The notes below the pieces were generated by a model. That model was not told the DNA's origin. It made no database searches and saw only the letters and a program-made list of their open reading frames with translations. Positions 10,529-22,018 of a stretch of 64,000 nt of DNA are shown here, in pieces (position 1 is the stretch's first letter; each line of letters begins with the position of its first letter). The DNA lies in NCBI GenBank assembly GCA_009746045.1, contig RPFO01000065.1:1389924-1453923 (forward strand). Direction: 5' to 3'. The position numbers and the translations under genes are program-made. This DNA is from Mesostigma viride. Its lineage: Eukaryota; Streptophyta; Mesostigmatophyceae; Mesostigmatales; Mesostigmataceae.

Positions 10529-11979
10529 TCACTGACGTGCCAAAGGTGCGCTTCGGTCAACCCTTAGCATGGGAGCCGAGGCCAGGGCACACTCTATGTA
10601 ACTCCTCCCGCACCCCGGCCCACAGCACCCAGGAGCGCTGCCCCCGGCCACCCTTGCAGGCTGATGAATTTGAAACATTGCTGCCAAATGGACAAACAAG
10701 CAGCTGCGGCTTAACATCTGCAGCCACAACCACCGCCCCAAGACGGCAGCCAGCCCCTCGGCCGTAGCTCGGCCTCGAGTGAGTATAGCCTGCGTGTGGG
10801 CGATCACAAGGTTGAGCTGCTTGACCGTTGGTTCCAGCACGCCGTTCCGTCGGTGCACCACCCCTAGGGCTTCCAGCTCGTCCCCTTCCAGGCATTCCTG
10901 AATATAGCGTGCGTGATGAGCTGGTTCACCGCCTCGCAGGTCCGCCCGTTGCTGGCCACCAAGTCATCAATGGTGATGGACAGCATGCATGGGGGCAGGG
11001 GGGTTTTCCAGGTCAATCTGAAGCTCCCCGGCGCGCTCCTCCTTGTACTCAATGGCCAATTAAGCGCAGTGGCTGGCCACACTCGTCGCGCACCAAGGTG
11101 AGCTCACCTGCGCTTGAGAGGTAGTTGACCTGGCGCCTCGGATCCAGGGCACCGGTCATGTAGAGCACAATCTCATGGATGGCCTCCCCCAGCGCCACCG
11201 CATGGGAATGTCCCATGGCCAGCACCTTGAGCACGGGCCACACCCTCCGCCTCGGCCCTGCTAGACCTACACTAGTCGACCACACACTAGGAAGCCCTTG
11301 GTAGTCCCACCACCACTCGGGCACCTCGAAGGAGTAGTATGTAGTATGACACGAGGTTGCTCTTGGCGAAGTAGCACCAGCCCTTGATGTAGACCTCCAC
11401 GAGGATGCCCAGGTGGGGTAGCAGGATCTTGGGGGGGTCCACCCACAGCAGGTTGACCAGCTTCCTGTTGACGATGAACCGTAGCTCACCCACCCCCTTG
11501 GCCACTCCAAAGCAGCCATCCACCCACTTGGGCCGCCTCTCCCGGAACGCCACCATCCCCACGCCCGCTGCCCGGCTCATGAGCTTGCCCCATTCAGCCA
11601 TGGAGCATCCCCGGCTGGGCTTGGGCACATTCCAATACTTTGCGCTCGCCACGACCGCTGGCTTGATGCAGTTCTCTTCGCTGGCATATATCTCCCGCCA
11701 GCTCGGCCGCATAGCCAACAGGTCGAGCAGCCCGGTGCCTTCCCCGCCAGTGACCTCCGCCTTCGGTAAACTCACCGCGTCCGCGCGCAGTTGTTCATAC
11801 TTATTCTGCTTCCCATATATTGCATCAGCACCTTCTTGCTCCTGGCCTGTCGCAACGCCCCCTACGCGGCGACTGTGCCAGGTGCAGTGCCTCTTGACCC
11901 TCGCAAGGGCCTCCTCCCTCCCCTTAGAGCACGCCCCTCTAGGGTTAGGAGGAGGGTCTTGCCCCCCCCCCCCAGCCAA
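10529..11979 (-). pseudogene. reverse transcriptase of R1, multiple frameshifts
   Basis: Read on the minus strand in at least three frames: G-E-L-R-F-I-V-N-R-K-L-V-N (finger motif, near 11480), V-P-E-W-W-W-D-Y-Q-G-L-P then L-A-M-G-H-S-H-A-V (motif B-like, near 11220-11330), I-T-I-D-D-L-V (catalytic box, near 10970), then a thumb-like R-A-T-A-E-G-L-A-A-V-L-G-R-W-L-W (near 10740). The Asp pair is kept as T-I-D-D. The L-x-M-G-x-x-x-A-V form of motif B differs from copia and LINE RTs elsewhere in this window. Confidence 0.65.
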
Positions 11980-12140
11980 TTAAGCCAGCGCACTACCTTG
12001 CATTGCAGTGTGTACTCGCGGTGGCGGCGCGCACGTGGCACGCTGTCGCCGGCGTGCCGATCTCACCCTGCCCCACGCGGTGTACGCTGGCCTAAGTGGG
12101 TATGGCAGCGGGAAAAGGGAGCGGAGGGGATTCTATTTCC

Positions 12141-13456
12141 CTACTTGTTGAGCCTTGCTGAGCTTGTCCAAGAGGATCGCAGTTTGGAGAGCTGCCTTGA
12201 CAGCCGGGGTGGCTGACAGTGCAGCCTCCTCCCCCAATGGCAGGAGGTGGCTGACCACCTTCCACCCCCCCCCGCCTTGCCCCTCCACCTGCAGCAAGGC
12301 TGCCACCACCCTCGATCATTAGGTACTCCATGCCCACAAGCTCCCCGGCTGCTGAGCCCATGCAGCTCCTTGAGAAGGGTGTCCATGGCCAATGCAATGC
12401 CATTTTCATCATCAAGTTCATGACATTTTTCCTGTTCTCCATGTTCCGCGCCAATTTCCCTAGGCTTGACCGTCATGACCCACGACCGGATTCCCATCCC
12501 ATTGTCGCTGGCGTCCTCCAACACCCCCGGCAGCACCCGCTCCGAAATCCGATATTTCACGCTCTTGGCTCGGCTTGGCAGCGCCACCCCTTTCGAGGCC
12601 TTGAAGTGGCTTCCCGCCCCCTCCATTCCTCCCAGCGCTGCCTTCAAACCTTGCATGAATTTCTCGGCTGCGACCTCCCCCTCCTCGTCCTCCTCCTCGT
12701 CCTGATTTTCGGTTTCCGGAGGTGCCCCAACGAATGTCGCCAACCTCGCCCTCATTTCCTTTCCGACTGTCAGCCCCCCCACCTGCCGAAACCTTGGCCG
12801 CGCCTTTCGGCTTGGCCACTTCATTTTTTGTTGCGCAGGTGTCGTTGGTGCATGGCAGCGCCTGATCCTCCTCCTCGTTCGCCGCGAGATCTGCCACGGC
12901 CAGCAGTTTTGCCACCAACGTTCCGTTTGGGTCACGTGCGTCCAACACGTCGGCAACATCAACGTGGTCGGCCATGCAGCAACTGCACGACAGACTTCAG
13001 TTGGCTCGAGCTCCACGAGCTGGCGTCCGTCACCCAGTCCTCGGCACCGAAGACCTGCTCGACTGCCCCCACCGCCTCTGCGGGGCTGATGCACTTGGCG
13101 AGCAGAATGGCGAGCTGCTTCTTTTTGGCGCTGAAGGCGACTGGCGCGTGACTGGCGGCAGCAGCCCGCGGTGTGGGCGTCCGGCCGTCCTCCCCGCGTG
13201 CTGCATGCCTGCCCTGCATGCTGTAGCCTTGCGCCCCTTCGGCATTGCTGCTCAGGGCAAAAAATGGCTCCGACAGTACAGGTTCGTCAAACCAGAGGTT
13301 CGTTTCCCCTGGCTTGCTGTCGCCGCCCTGTTGAAAAGAAAAGAGGCCGACCTTAGCTAGGTGGGTTTGTTTTTGTCCTTTTTTGCGTGTCATGCGGCCT
13401 TGGCCCGGACGGCATTTTTTCGCCACGCAAATGTTGCGTCTGAACAAATGACGCAA
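12141..13456 (-). pseudogene. gag-like region of R1
   Basis: Overlapping minus-strand frames. The first in-frame ATG is at 13393 and encodes a basic start and an Ala/Ser-rich domain. Near 12975 the sense sequence passes into another frame (acidic, with Glu/Asp runs near 12700, then Gly/Arg-rich). Another shift near 12600 leads to a frame ending at 12141. No zinc knuckle is visible. Assigned gag-like only by position ahead of the RT. Confidence 0.4.
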
Positions 13457-13876
13457 TGTGGCGGTCTAATTGCCGGCACTCTTACGTAAGGCTGCAGGGG
13501 TTATTAGTTAGGTCACATATTGCGTGAGAGAAGGAATCTAGATCTAGTTAATCACTACGCCATTAGCCAAGAAACCTGGACAGTGGCAGGTTTATATCTC
13601 AACGTAGCTCTTGCCACCTGGCCAAGAAAAACTGGCCAAAGTTTTGGCCACGACTGATCCGGATCAGGCCGCACCGGCCTCAAAAGGTATGTCACGTGAA
13701 CCCAATAACCTAGCTATAGCGGCTACCCTTCCATCTCACTATAAAGAAACTATGTTCAGCGAACCACGAGTATTTCATCATCGTTCAGGGCCAGGAAAGT
13801 CTCGACGCAGTGATGAGATTGCCTTTCTGTCATGAGATTGCTAGCTTTCCGCTAGCCTTCTTTTTGCGGCTTCGGC
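13457..13876. other. Intergenic stretch, possible promoter
   Basis: No ORF of note. A CTATAAAGAA TATA-like box at about 13738 lies about 135 bp upstream of the ATG at 13877. Confidence 0.3.
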
Positions 13877-13936
13877 ATGGCGCAGTTTAGTGTACCTGCA
13901 GATACCGTCAACAAGGTAAAGTCGTTATATCATTCG
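13877..13936 (+). CDS. Possible first coding exon of a host gene
   Basis: ATG in GGC ATG GCG context encodes 20 residues starting M-A-Q-F-S-V-P-A-D-T and ends at a strong GTAAGT donor (13937-13942). The phase is 0. A weaker GTAAAG donor lies inside at 13915. I cannot find the next exon: downstream sequence is LINE debris and minisatellite. The gene may be broken, and the product is unrecognised. Confidence 0.3.
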
Positions 13937-13942
13937 GTAAGT

Positions 13943-14900
13943 AATCTCGGACACGTTGTTGAAGGTTTGTGGTGATAATTTCGCTAACTTACTACTCCTG
14001 TGTACTAGTTTGTGGTTGTGGTTTTGTACAACCATCGTCGTAAGATTTTCATCAGTTTTGTTCATGATTAGCTGCGTCTGTACCTAATTTTCTAGAATGA
14101 CGATTGATTTAACATCTAAAGAAGTTGTAGATGGTAGCACGATGGTTTCTATTGCCTAAATTCTTCAGGAAAGATGGTATCATGGCCAGTTTTTTGTCAG
14201 CCTTTTGGCTTTGCTAGTAAAGGACGCCTGTGCATGCAGCAGTTGTGCAGTCCATGCAACATCTATGGAGGCCCCAGTGCCTTGCTGACGTAGAAAAGAA
14301 GTTCGATGCAGTGTTTGTATATTTTCATCCTAGGCATGCATATGGAGGTCATTTCTCATGTTCTGGATGCATGGGTAACACCGCCCCTTGCACCCCCTTG
14401 CTACGTGTGCATTTGGGCCTTGGTTTGTGAAGACGTCCAATATTGCATTAATTATCACTTGACATTGCATTGTAAGTGTCTTTTTTATCGCACCCGTGCA
14501 CCCCCCTGAGATTAGTGCTGTATTTAGCACCCACAGCTAGGACATTGCAACATGACTAATGACATGACCCCGAAGTAACTCCCTATATGCGTGTGCTTTG
14601 GTCCCAGTATGGACACTAGATTGTTGTCAGGCTGGTTTCTGGACATAATCATGCAAGGTGCAACCAGCCATAATTAGGGGTAGAGTTACACACTGGTCAA
14701 GTGGTCATCCAAGGGTTAAGTGCAGGCCTGGCGCGGTAAAATGGTGACTGTGCATTAATATTAAAAAATTAAATTACGACACGCAGACGCTACGCGTTGA
14801 TCAGGCGTCGCGTGACCGCCATGCGACCATTAATAGTTGTCGCGTATATTACATTCTCAATGATGTGGAGGCGGAGATGGAATGAGTATCTATAATATGT
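13943..14900. other. Non-coding stretch
   Basis: No supportable gene. AT-rich with TTAATATTAAAAAATTAAA near 14755, probably the tail of the minus-strand LINE scrap that follows. Confidence 0.4.
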
Positions 14901-14904
14901 TGGC

Positions 14905-15130
14905 AATGTAACCTTGAGTGACAGGGTTGCTGGCGCCACGGCCCGAATCACTGTTATTACACTTGTACTGAATTGGGTCACATGCATACCCCCACCGACT
15001 TGGGGTTGGTATCCTTTATATATCCTGCAATGGACTGGAATCGTTGTCTCCTTGAATACATGTATGACTCACATGGGTCAGGGGGCCTGCCCATATTCAC
15101 CACCATATTAATCCCTAAAAGGTGCTTACA
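14905..15130 (-). pseudogene. LINE ORF2 extreme C-terminal fragment
   Basis: On the minus strand an I-K-D-T-N-P-K-S-V-G segment matches the C-terminal K-E-T-T-P-K-P-V-G of the LINE fragment at 31.9 kb and H-T-P-A-P-V-G at 58.66 kb. The DNA around GGCCCGAATC (14940-14950) also aligns with 31915-31925. Confidence 0.5.
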
Positions 15131-15132
15131 TT

Positions 15133-15895
15133 GTCCTAGGTCGCATTCATGCATGCATTCGCGTATCCATGCATGCAATCACTTCCATCCCTGCAAGCAT
15201 TCACGCATCCATGCATGCAAACACCATCCATCCACGCAAGCATTCACGTATCCGGATGCATGCAAACACCATCCACCCCAAGCACTCACACATTCATGCA
15301 TGCAAACACCATCCATCCATGCTAGCATTCACGTATCCATGCATGCAAACACCACCCATCCGTGCAAGCATTCGATCACGTATCCATGCATGCAAACACC
15401 ACCCATCCGTGCAAGCATTCACGCATCCATGCATGTAAACACCATCCACCCATGCAAGAATTCACGTATCCATGCATGCAAACACCATCCACCCCAAGTT
15501 TTCAGGTATCCATGCATGCAAACGCCACCCATCCATGCATGCAAACACCATCCACCCATGCAAGCATTCACACATTCATGCATGCAAACACCATCCATCC
15601 CTGCAAGCATTTACGTATCCATGCATGCAAACACCACCCATCCCTGCAAGCATTCACGTATCCATGCATGCAAACACCATCCATCCAGGCTGCAAGCATT
15701 CACGTATCCACGCATGCAAACACCATCCATCCCTGCAAGCATTAATGCAATATCGATTCGTGTGATTAGCACCCATCCTGCGAGCATCCATGCAATTACC
15801 ACCCATCCTGCGAACATTCACGTGCAATCCATGCATGCAGACACCGCCATCCATTCGATGCAAGCATTCACGTTTCCATGCAGCCACCCATCCTC
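15133..15895. repeat. CATGCATGCAAACACC minisatellite
   Basis: About 20 imperfect units of roughly 32-36 bp, each with TCCATGCATGCAAACACCA, then CCATCC and GCAAGCATTCACG. Open frames across it (His/Cys/Thr-rich) are repeat artefacts. Confidence 0.9.
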
Positions 15896-16783
15896 GGCCC
15901 GCAGCATCATGCATGGTGAACACAGCATTTCCCTTGCCCGGTCTGCGGCCGGACTGTAACACTGGACTGTCTCACCGCTTTAACAAAGACGGTTCAGGGC
16001 GATATATGTAGTCACCTCAAAGTTGCACCCGCACGGCCAGCAAATGCTGGGCCGCTGCCATCCCCACTTCACAAACACACCCTCTTTCAGAATCTGTCCA
16101 GTATTGTTGCCAAATGCATCCCCGTTCGAAAGAGCGACATAATGAAACCACACTGCGAATGAAACAACGCAGTTTGTTTAACATGCCACGGCGCCGAATA
16201 TTATACCTCAAGACCATAGCTGTGTAATGTCGGCGGGACCATGACGGGGTAATTACGCGCAATGACGAGACGATGACGCGCGTGATGAATAGGGAACTGT
16301 TTGATAACGAAAGGTTAGTGGTTGTAGTAGACTAATTATAGGTCGTTGATTATTCAATGAAGAGGCGGCACACTTTTGTTTTTGTTCATTATTGCACTGA
16401 CTTCCGCGCGATGAATCCCACTGAACTGAACTGAATGCACCGCGCGGCAAATCAATCGTCACCGGCGTTAACTATTGCAAGTACATATCGGAACCTGCAC
16501 GCCGATTGGCGACAATTCATTCCTTCCGGCGCAGGTGTACGGCGTACTTTTGGTATACTTGCCAGGTTTGTTGCGATTCTGTTGCATTGCGGAACTCAGA
16601 ATTGGTGGGTTTTCAGTTGCGGAACTAGGTGTTGCGATACTCGAGCACGCTCCCATTTCTCATCCAAACATCACTTTTGAGAAGTGAAGGTGCCATGGTG
16701 TGCCCATACCTGCCCTTAATCGAAGTGGATGATAATTTTTTTTTTTTGAGTTGCAATTCTTGTTGCGATACTGCGGGTGACCC
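15896..16783. other. Unassigned stretch left of hAT element 1
   Basis: Several short ORFs, none with recognisable features. An A/T homopolymer is at 16736-16747. Confidence 0.4.
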
Positions 16784-16791
16784 CTGTAGGG

Positions 16792-18108
16792 CCAGGTTGT
16801 GAAATACGTCGGTACGTCAAATACGTCGGCCTCCAAAATACGGGTATATACGTAGACCCCGGCAGAATACGTCGGCTTGAATACGGCAAAATACGACAGT
16901 GTGCAATTCGGCCTTTAGAGCATGGTTATGAAAGGGCCTTTTGGGTTTGAGGCTTTAGGGTATAGTTATGCAATATGTTTACCACTCATGGCAAGGTGCA
17001 GTCAAGTCAGAACACTGACAACCATTACCATGCATGAATGAGACAACGAGCTATCAAATCTGATCATCCTATATCAAAATGGGTCATGAATGAATAACTA
17101 ATTGCCTTGTCTTTTGCTTCTGAAGAAGTTTGCCTGCCAGCAGCCACCGACTGGGAGCAGTGATCAGCCCTTTGTACTGACTCAGGCCGGAAATCATTGC
17201 CTTGAAAGACCGGCTCTGAGCCGCGTGAAAGGAAATTGCATTCTCAACAAAGAAGTTGGCCACCAGGAGCTGGCACTCCTCTTCGTTGCAGGGGTTCACA
17301 AACCTCGTCATTGTTTGCTGGCGAGGATCACCTGCAATGGCCGACCCCGAAGCAAGGCCCTGGCCGCTCTCCGCCACTGCCCTGAAGCTCAGGTGCTGCT
17401 GCCTCTTCGCCTTCAGCCCGGCCTTCTTGGCCCACAACTCCTGGAATTCTAGCTTCCGTTTCCCAATCTTTGCGTCAGGGCAGGCCTCTATGCCCTGCCC
17501 TGCGATGCCCGCAAAATGTGCGCGCATCCTGGTCGCACTGATCTGCTTGCCATCGCCACTGGTAAAATTGTGGCCGCAAAATGAGCAGCTAAACTTGACC
17601 TGCGAAACCGTATTCCCCAGAGCATCCTTAACAGTGACAGTCTTTTTTGCTACAAATTTATGCTCTGGCCCTTTGTCTGGCATGGCTGCAAAAACACGTT
17701 TGACAAGTAGCACAAAATCCGATGGCACACCGCCATGCAATATTAATCAAACAGGCTACGTTCCCAACACAGCTGGCATTTTCATCGTGCTGGCACTCTC
17801 TCCGTGTATGGAAATTTCAGTTAGCTTGCCAACTGCCAAGTCATTACCGTAGTGACTGGACTCAGGACTGACGAAAAGCCCAGTTCGTAGTAATCGAGCC
17901 TAGTTTGCATAGTAGAAGATCTTGGGGGAGGTACGCGCCGCGCCACGTTCCGGCTGGCCTCGCGCCAAGCACTGCCCCGGCTCGAACCTCGAAAATTTTT
18001 AAGTCCAAATCACGTATTCGGGACCAAATACGCGTAGAATACGTCGGGGCCAAAAAAACGCGTATTGCCGTATTTATTTTGACAATACGCACGTATTTCA
18101 CAACCTGG
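16792..18108 (-). mobile_element. hAT element 1 (1.3 kb, N-terminal transposase only)
   Basis: Terminal inverted repeats CCAGGTTGTGAAATACGT at both ends, flanked by a perfect 8-bp TSD, ctgtaggg (16784-16791 and 18109-18116), which is the hAT hallmark. Subterminal DNA is full of AATACG(T/C) repeats. It carries a minus-strand ORF with a BED-type zinc finger but no catalytic domain, so it is non-autonomous. Confidence 0.9.
17084..17683 (-). CDS. Truncated hAT transposase, BED zinc finger and N-terminal region
   Basis: ATG at 17683, 199 aa. Near the N-terminus, F-S-C-S-F-C-G-H-N-F followed by R-M-R-A-H-F-A-G and a later Cys form a BED-type finger for DNA binding. Further on, N-F-F-V-E-N-A-I-S-F-H-A-A-Q-S-R-S-F-K-A-M matches the conserved hAT segment (F-F-Y-x-N-x-I-P-F) that precedes the RNase H-like catalytic core. 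The ORF stops before any DDE residues or dimerisation domain. It may be a decay product or act as a DNA-binding competitor. Confidence 0.75.
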   Translation of the reverse strand: MPDKGPEHKFVAKKTVTVKDALGNTVSQVKFSCSFCGHNFTSGDGKQISATRMRAHFAGIAGQGIEACPDAKIGKRKLEFQELWAKKAGLKAKRQQHLSFRAVAESGQGLASGSAIAGDPRQQTMTRFVNPCNEEECQLLVANFFVENAISFHAAQSRSFKAMISGLSQYKGLITAPSRWLLAGKLLQKQKTRQLVIHS

Positions 18109-18116
18109 CTGTAGGG

Positions 18117-18719
18117 CACACGCTTGTCGTTGTGTCTACAAGGGGTTGTGGTTCCTTCAATCACGTCACTGTGGAATCTTCATCTCAAGGTTGCCTGGAT
18201 ACTTGAAGTTCTGTGACCCAAGAAAGCAAACCAGGTAAAAGATCTTTCATATTTGGACTATGGATGATGTTGATGATCATTTTTAGTCGTTACATTGGTA
18301 TCGGAGGATCTCTACTTTGGTGTTTCACTTGGGTCATTACCTTCCGGGTAGTACAATGTTGAACAGCTAGATGTCTATCATCCGGGAAGAATCATGGAGT
18401 TGCGGCACAGCTCCAAGTGATATACAGAGAGAGACACATCCTGATGTGAATGTCTTGCTCTTTCTCACTGAAAGTCAGCCGTAAGCGTGTTTCTACTAGG
18501 TAGACGATCGCGACCTCATGTGGTAGTATGAGTAGTTCGAAGACACAATCACCTTTACAACACCCTACTGCATGATCCAGGTGCAAGAGATCCATCATCA
18601 TCTCGTGAACCTATTACTAGGGAAGGTGCTGAGAGAACTACCCTTACTCCACGGCGTCAACTTGATTTCAATTGTACTTCTATGTCTGAAGTGAGGCGGG
18701 CATCGTTGTCCGTCGGGCC
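18117..18719. other. Unassigned stretch between the two hAT elements
   Basis: No ORF or repeat that I can support. Confidence 0.4.
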
Positions 18720-20470
18720 CCGTGTTGGTTCGTACGGCACCTCGGGTATGAAAATACGTCGTATTCCACGGTACTGACGCTTTCGACAGTGTACACCGTA
18801 CGATTTTCACTGTTTTTCACTTTGGACTTAGCCGATTTTGGAGATCGCGGACGTGTCACGCGGTGGGGAGAGGCCCAGGAACCTGTCGGTGGTGCTGAAA
18901 TTGCAGCGAGTGCATAGCTACTTGCTAGTAAACGCGTGACGGTGTGCCTATTTACATTTTTTGACAGGATATTTTTTATTGCGCGGGAGAAAAGCTGTAT
19001 GTAAGGGGACAGCCTGGCAGAATCATAAGGTTTAGGGACGGGTGCACTTCAGAAGGCGCAGAAGAGTGACGTATATAAAGCAAATAGAGGGTGATGCGAC
19101 GGTTCATGCATTGTGCGCCAGGCAATCCTAAGAGGCGACCATCATTGCCTAGACTCCAGAGTTCCAGTCGTCAGAACTCAGAAGGGGAGAGGAGTATCCA
19201 TACCTCCACCTGATTGACGAGGTCAGAGGTGGAAAAGACCGTTCTTGGGAAAGACGTGGTTACTAGTCGGCCAGAGGTGGGCGTGCAAGGTGTGCGATTA
19301 CAAGTTCGGCAAGCCTGGCAACTTTAGCAAGGATCGCGCTGTCGGCCATCTCGGCCACATCCCCAACAAGGGAGCCACATTTTGCCAGCAGTCTGGGAAT
19401 GTAGAAGGCCTGACCGGGAGGCTTCAGGCGGCTGAGGCAGCCCGGTTGGAAAGGAGGGAGCAAAAGGCAGTGTTCGGTGCCCGCATTGCCAAGGCCCTGC
19501 TGCCTGCCGCTGCCTCGGGTGCTGGACCTTCTGGATCCGGCAAGGCTGTGCAGAAGACGATTCCACAGTGCTTTACTACAAATGCATGTGCAGTCCGCCT
19601 TGCCCAGGCCTCTTTCTTTTATGAAAATGGCATTCCGTTTCACGTGGCCGCCAGCTCATCGTACAAGAACATGATCGCGGCAGTGGTAAAGTATGGACAT
19701 GCCGCAGCAGTGAAGGGCAATATCGTTTCCCGCAGTTAACCTTTCCAAGCATATCCTCTGCAGTTGACAGTGTTTTATGGGCAGTTTGCCATATACTTTT
19801 CTCAGGCATGCCCTGGCATGCAGTTGACGGTGTGTTTTATGGGCTACTTGCCACTTATTATTTACTTTTTCAGGCACGTCCTTGGCAGTCTTATTGTATG
19901 GTCAATTCTGGGTTCATTGCCAATGATTTTATTTTTCAGGGATTCATGGCATGCACTTGTTGTCATTGTGCAGCGAAGCTGCCATCTATAGTGCTATGAT
20001 ATCCACTGCATCAAGGCTGCCAGAGCTCTGGGTGCATTATACCATTCAACCATGTGTTATGGTGTCAATAATGCATTGTAATAAAAGAGACCGGTGTTAG
20101 ATGGTCAATAGTTTGCATGTCCACAATATACAAATGTACTTGAAGGATGTATTGCAATGTCGATCGATCTACTAACTAAGTGTGGCAGGTGGCAAGTCAC
20201 TGCCATTATGCTCATTAATGAATAGCATAGAGCATAATAGTACATAGTAACATTTGTTGGCTGCAGGTCACACATCCTTAGAATACCCCGTATACTTTAA
20301 GCCTTGGCATCAATAATACCCCGTACTTTTTTACCACAATTTCAAAAATACCCGTAATGCCGTATTGCATATTTTTTCGCGTATTTTTTACCCCTCGCAA
20401 AAATACCCGTATTTTTACAGTACGCAAGGGTTTCACCGAGTACCCCGTACTGCCGTACGGACCAACACGG
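18720..20470 (+). mobile_element. hAT-like element 2 (1.75 kb)
   Basis: Inverted termini CCGTGTTGGTTCGTACGGCA (left) and, read inward from the right, CCGTGTTGGTCCGTACGGCA. Subterminal sequence is rich in TAC/GTA and AATACCC motifs. The flanking 8-mers do not match exactly (ccgtcggg-like against ccgccgta), so the TSD has decayed or the ends are slightly off. It carries a plus-strand BED/hAT N-terminal ORF related in layout to element 1. Confidence 0.75.
19245..19739 (+). pseudogene. Truncated hAT transposase N-terminal fragment
   Basis: Open frame without an early ATG. W-A-C-K-V-C-D-Y-K-F then H-L-G-H and a later Cys look like a BED finger. S-F-F-Y-E-N-G-I-P-F-H-V-A-A-S-S-S-Y-K-N-M is the conserved hAT pre-catalytic motif. 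It stops at TAA 19737-19739 with no catalytic core. The start may lie in an upstream exon. Confidence 0.65.
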
Positions 20471-21057
20471 CCGCCGTAAGACGGGAGCCAATACTACCCT
20501 GTTGAGTTAACATGACAGGCAAACTATTGTAATACGCCTTACTTTGTCAAGTGGTATATTAGTTGTCATGGATTTATTATGCTTATATTAAATATGTACT
20601 GGGTTTTATTATGGGATTAGTATCTGGGATTAATAATGTAACTCACCGCCAGAAGGTCATTGTACTGGAGGCTCTACCGAGGTGATGGGATTAATTCCTG
20701 GAGAAGACCTGAGTCATAGAATATAACCTGTATGTCAAGGAGACAACCAGCGCAGGCCAGAAATCGGGAGAATCCGGACCATGGTAGCTCGAGCCTGCCG
20801 TTATCTTGTATGTATTTAATTCTGTGTGTTTCCAATATCTGGTGGTACTCTGTAATGCCACTTCCATAGGTTTTTCTCCATTTCTCATGGAATGGTTTTC
20901 CCTGTGGCAGATCTGCTTCTTTTCCAGTTCCTTAAAAGAAAGGGCTGGGGGGATGGCATTGGCCATTAACCCATGGTCCGACATCTGTTCAAGCTTCAAG
21001 CTGGAGTGAAGGACATTTCAAGCTACTTCAAGGGTCCCTGACAGGGGATGTGATCCC
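20471..21057. other. Unassigned stretch, probably 3' internal DNA of element D
   Basis: No ORF with recognisable features. It contains a CAAGGAGACAACCAGCGCAG block (from about 20736) that recurs inside element E at about 24250. Confidence 0.35.
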
Positions 21058-21076
21058 TAAAGAAAAGAAGGGATTG

Positions 21077-21690
21077 GAGTTAACGTAAAGGATTTACGTT
21101 AGATGGATAGAGATTGTTACGCTCTTTCCAACGGCACCTTGAGCGCCTCATTTGGTTATGGGACGTAAAAGTTATGACGTTTCCTAGGCTGTGCCGACAG
21201 TACCCGGCGCGCCACTGTGCCGGGCGCGTACGGACACAGGATGTACAAGTGTCACTTTGATAGTCCGCAGGACGTTGACAGGACTTGTACAGGACTTGAT
21301 GGTCAATTGATAGGTAGGCGTGCTGTAGCGCGCCAGGACCTATGAGACAATTGATGCTGAGTAATGTACGGATAGGTCCACAGGACTAGCCGTATGGACA
21401 ATTAATAGATCTGCGCGCCAAAGGCGTGCCAGAGTCTGAGTGATCAATTGATTGACACTTCAGCTCTGACAGTGCAGCTGAATACTTGGACGCGTCCCTA
21501 GCAAGTTATATGTGTGACTTGGTAGCACCAGGACGCTAGCTCTTGCGTGCACGTTCTCTTGGCACTGCGACCTTGTCGTCTGTGCTGCGTGCAGCCTTGG
21601 AAGTGACGTGACTTACGTCTGTGTTTTCCTTATTCAATAAAGGCAACATTCCTGCAAGAGCCATGGCGTTCTTCGGCATTACTCTCTCAC
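21077..21690 (+). repeat. LTR of a fourth copia-like element (D)
   Basis: Preceded by an AAAGAAAAGAAGGGATTGG polypurine tract (21058-21076), then AGTTAACGTAAA with a perfect 9-bp stem (TAACGTAAA at 21080-21088, TTTACGTTA at 21092-21100) and TAGATGG, as in the LTR of C. Its body shares the GGTAGCACCA and TTCTC promoter-like pieces with the LTR of B. The 3' end is not certain and no partner LTR is in the window, so this is a truncated element or its 3' end only. Confidence 0.6.
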
Positions 21691-22018
21691 AACTATAGTG
21701 CATGTCCATGCCTCGATCGGCGCCATACAGTACGTAAGCACCGCGTGAAGACCAGGGCCTTGAAGAGCATATTCGATTGCGGTGCTCGCCCAGGTCCTTC
21801 GAGTGCCAGTAGGTTTTGAGCGAACGTAGCCTGGTCCTCAATTGATATATATTCATTGAGAATGATATAAATTACGGAGGTGAGATTGGCATGCAACATA
21901 AGGAAAAACCCGAAAAGAAGAACAACCCTGAAGAAATAAATAGTAATCCGACTGGCAGTCTGGCACGGACATCCAAGGATCACGCCACTCACAGCTGCAC
22001 AAGGTACAACTAACTACA

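Larger units (their letters stand above)
9517..13456 (-). mobile_element. R1: decayed minus-strand retroelement with gag-like, RT and RNase H regions
   Basis: Minus-strand coding debris reads, from 13456 downward, gag-like acidic/Gly-rich ORFs, an RT, and an RNase H split by a LINE insertion. It is finally cut by element A at 9516/9517, so the rest lies left of the window. The RT is not copia-like (see separate entry). No LTR or split repeat was found, so the class (DIRS-like or other) is open. Confidence 0.7.

Noticed and set aside
12092-12454. Gly-rich ORF as a separate gene
   Set aside because: A frame-shifted part of the R1 gag-like region, not independent.
15133-15895. 328-codon His/Cys-rich ORF that might be a metal-binding protein
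   Set aside because: Made entirely of minisatellite units, with equally open alternative frames.
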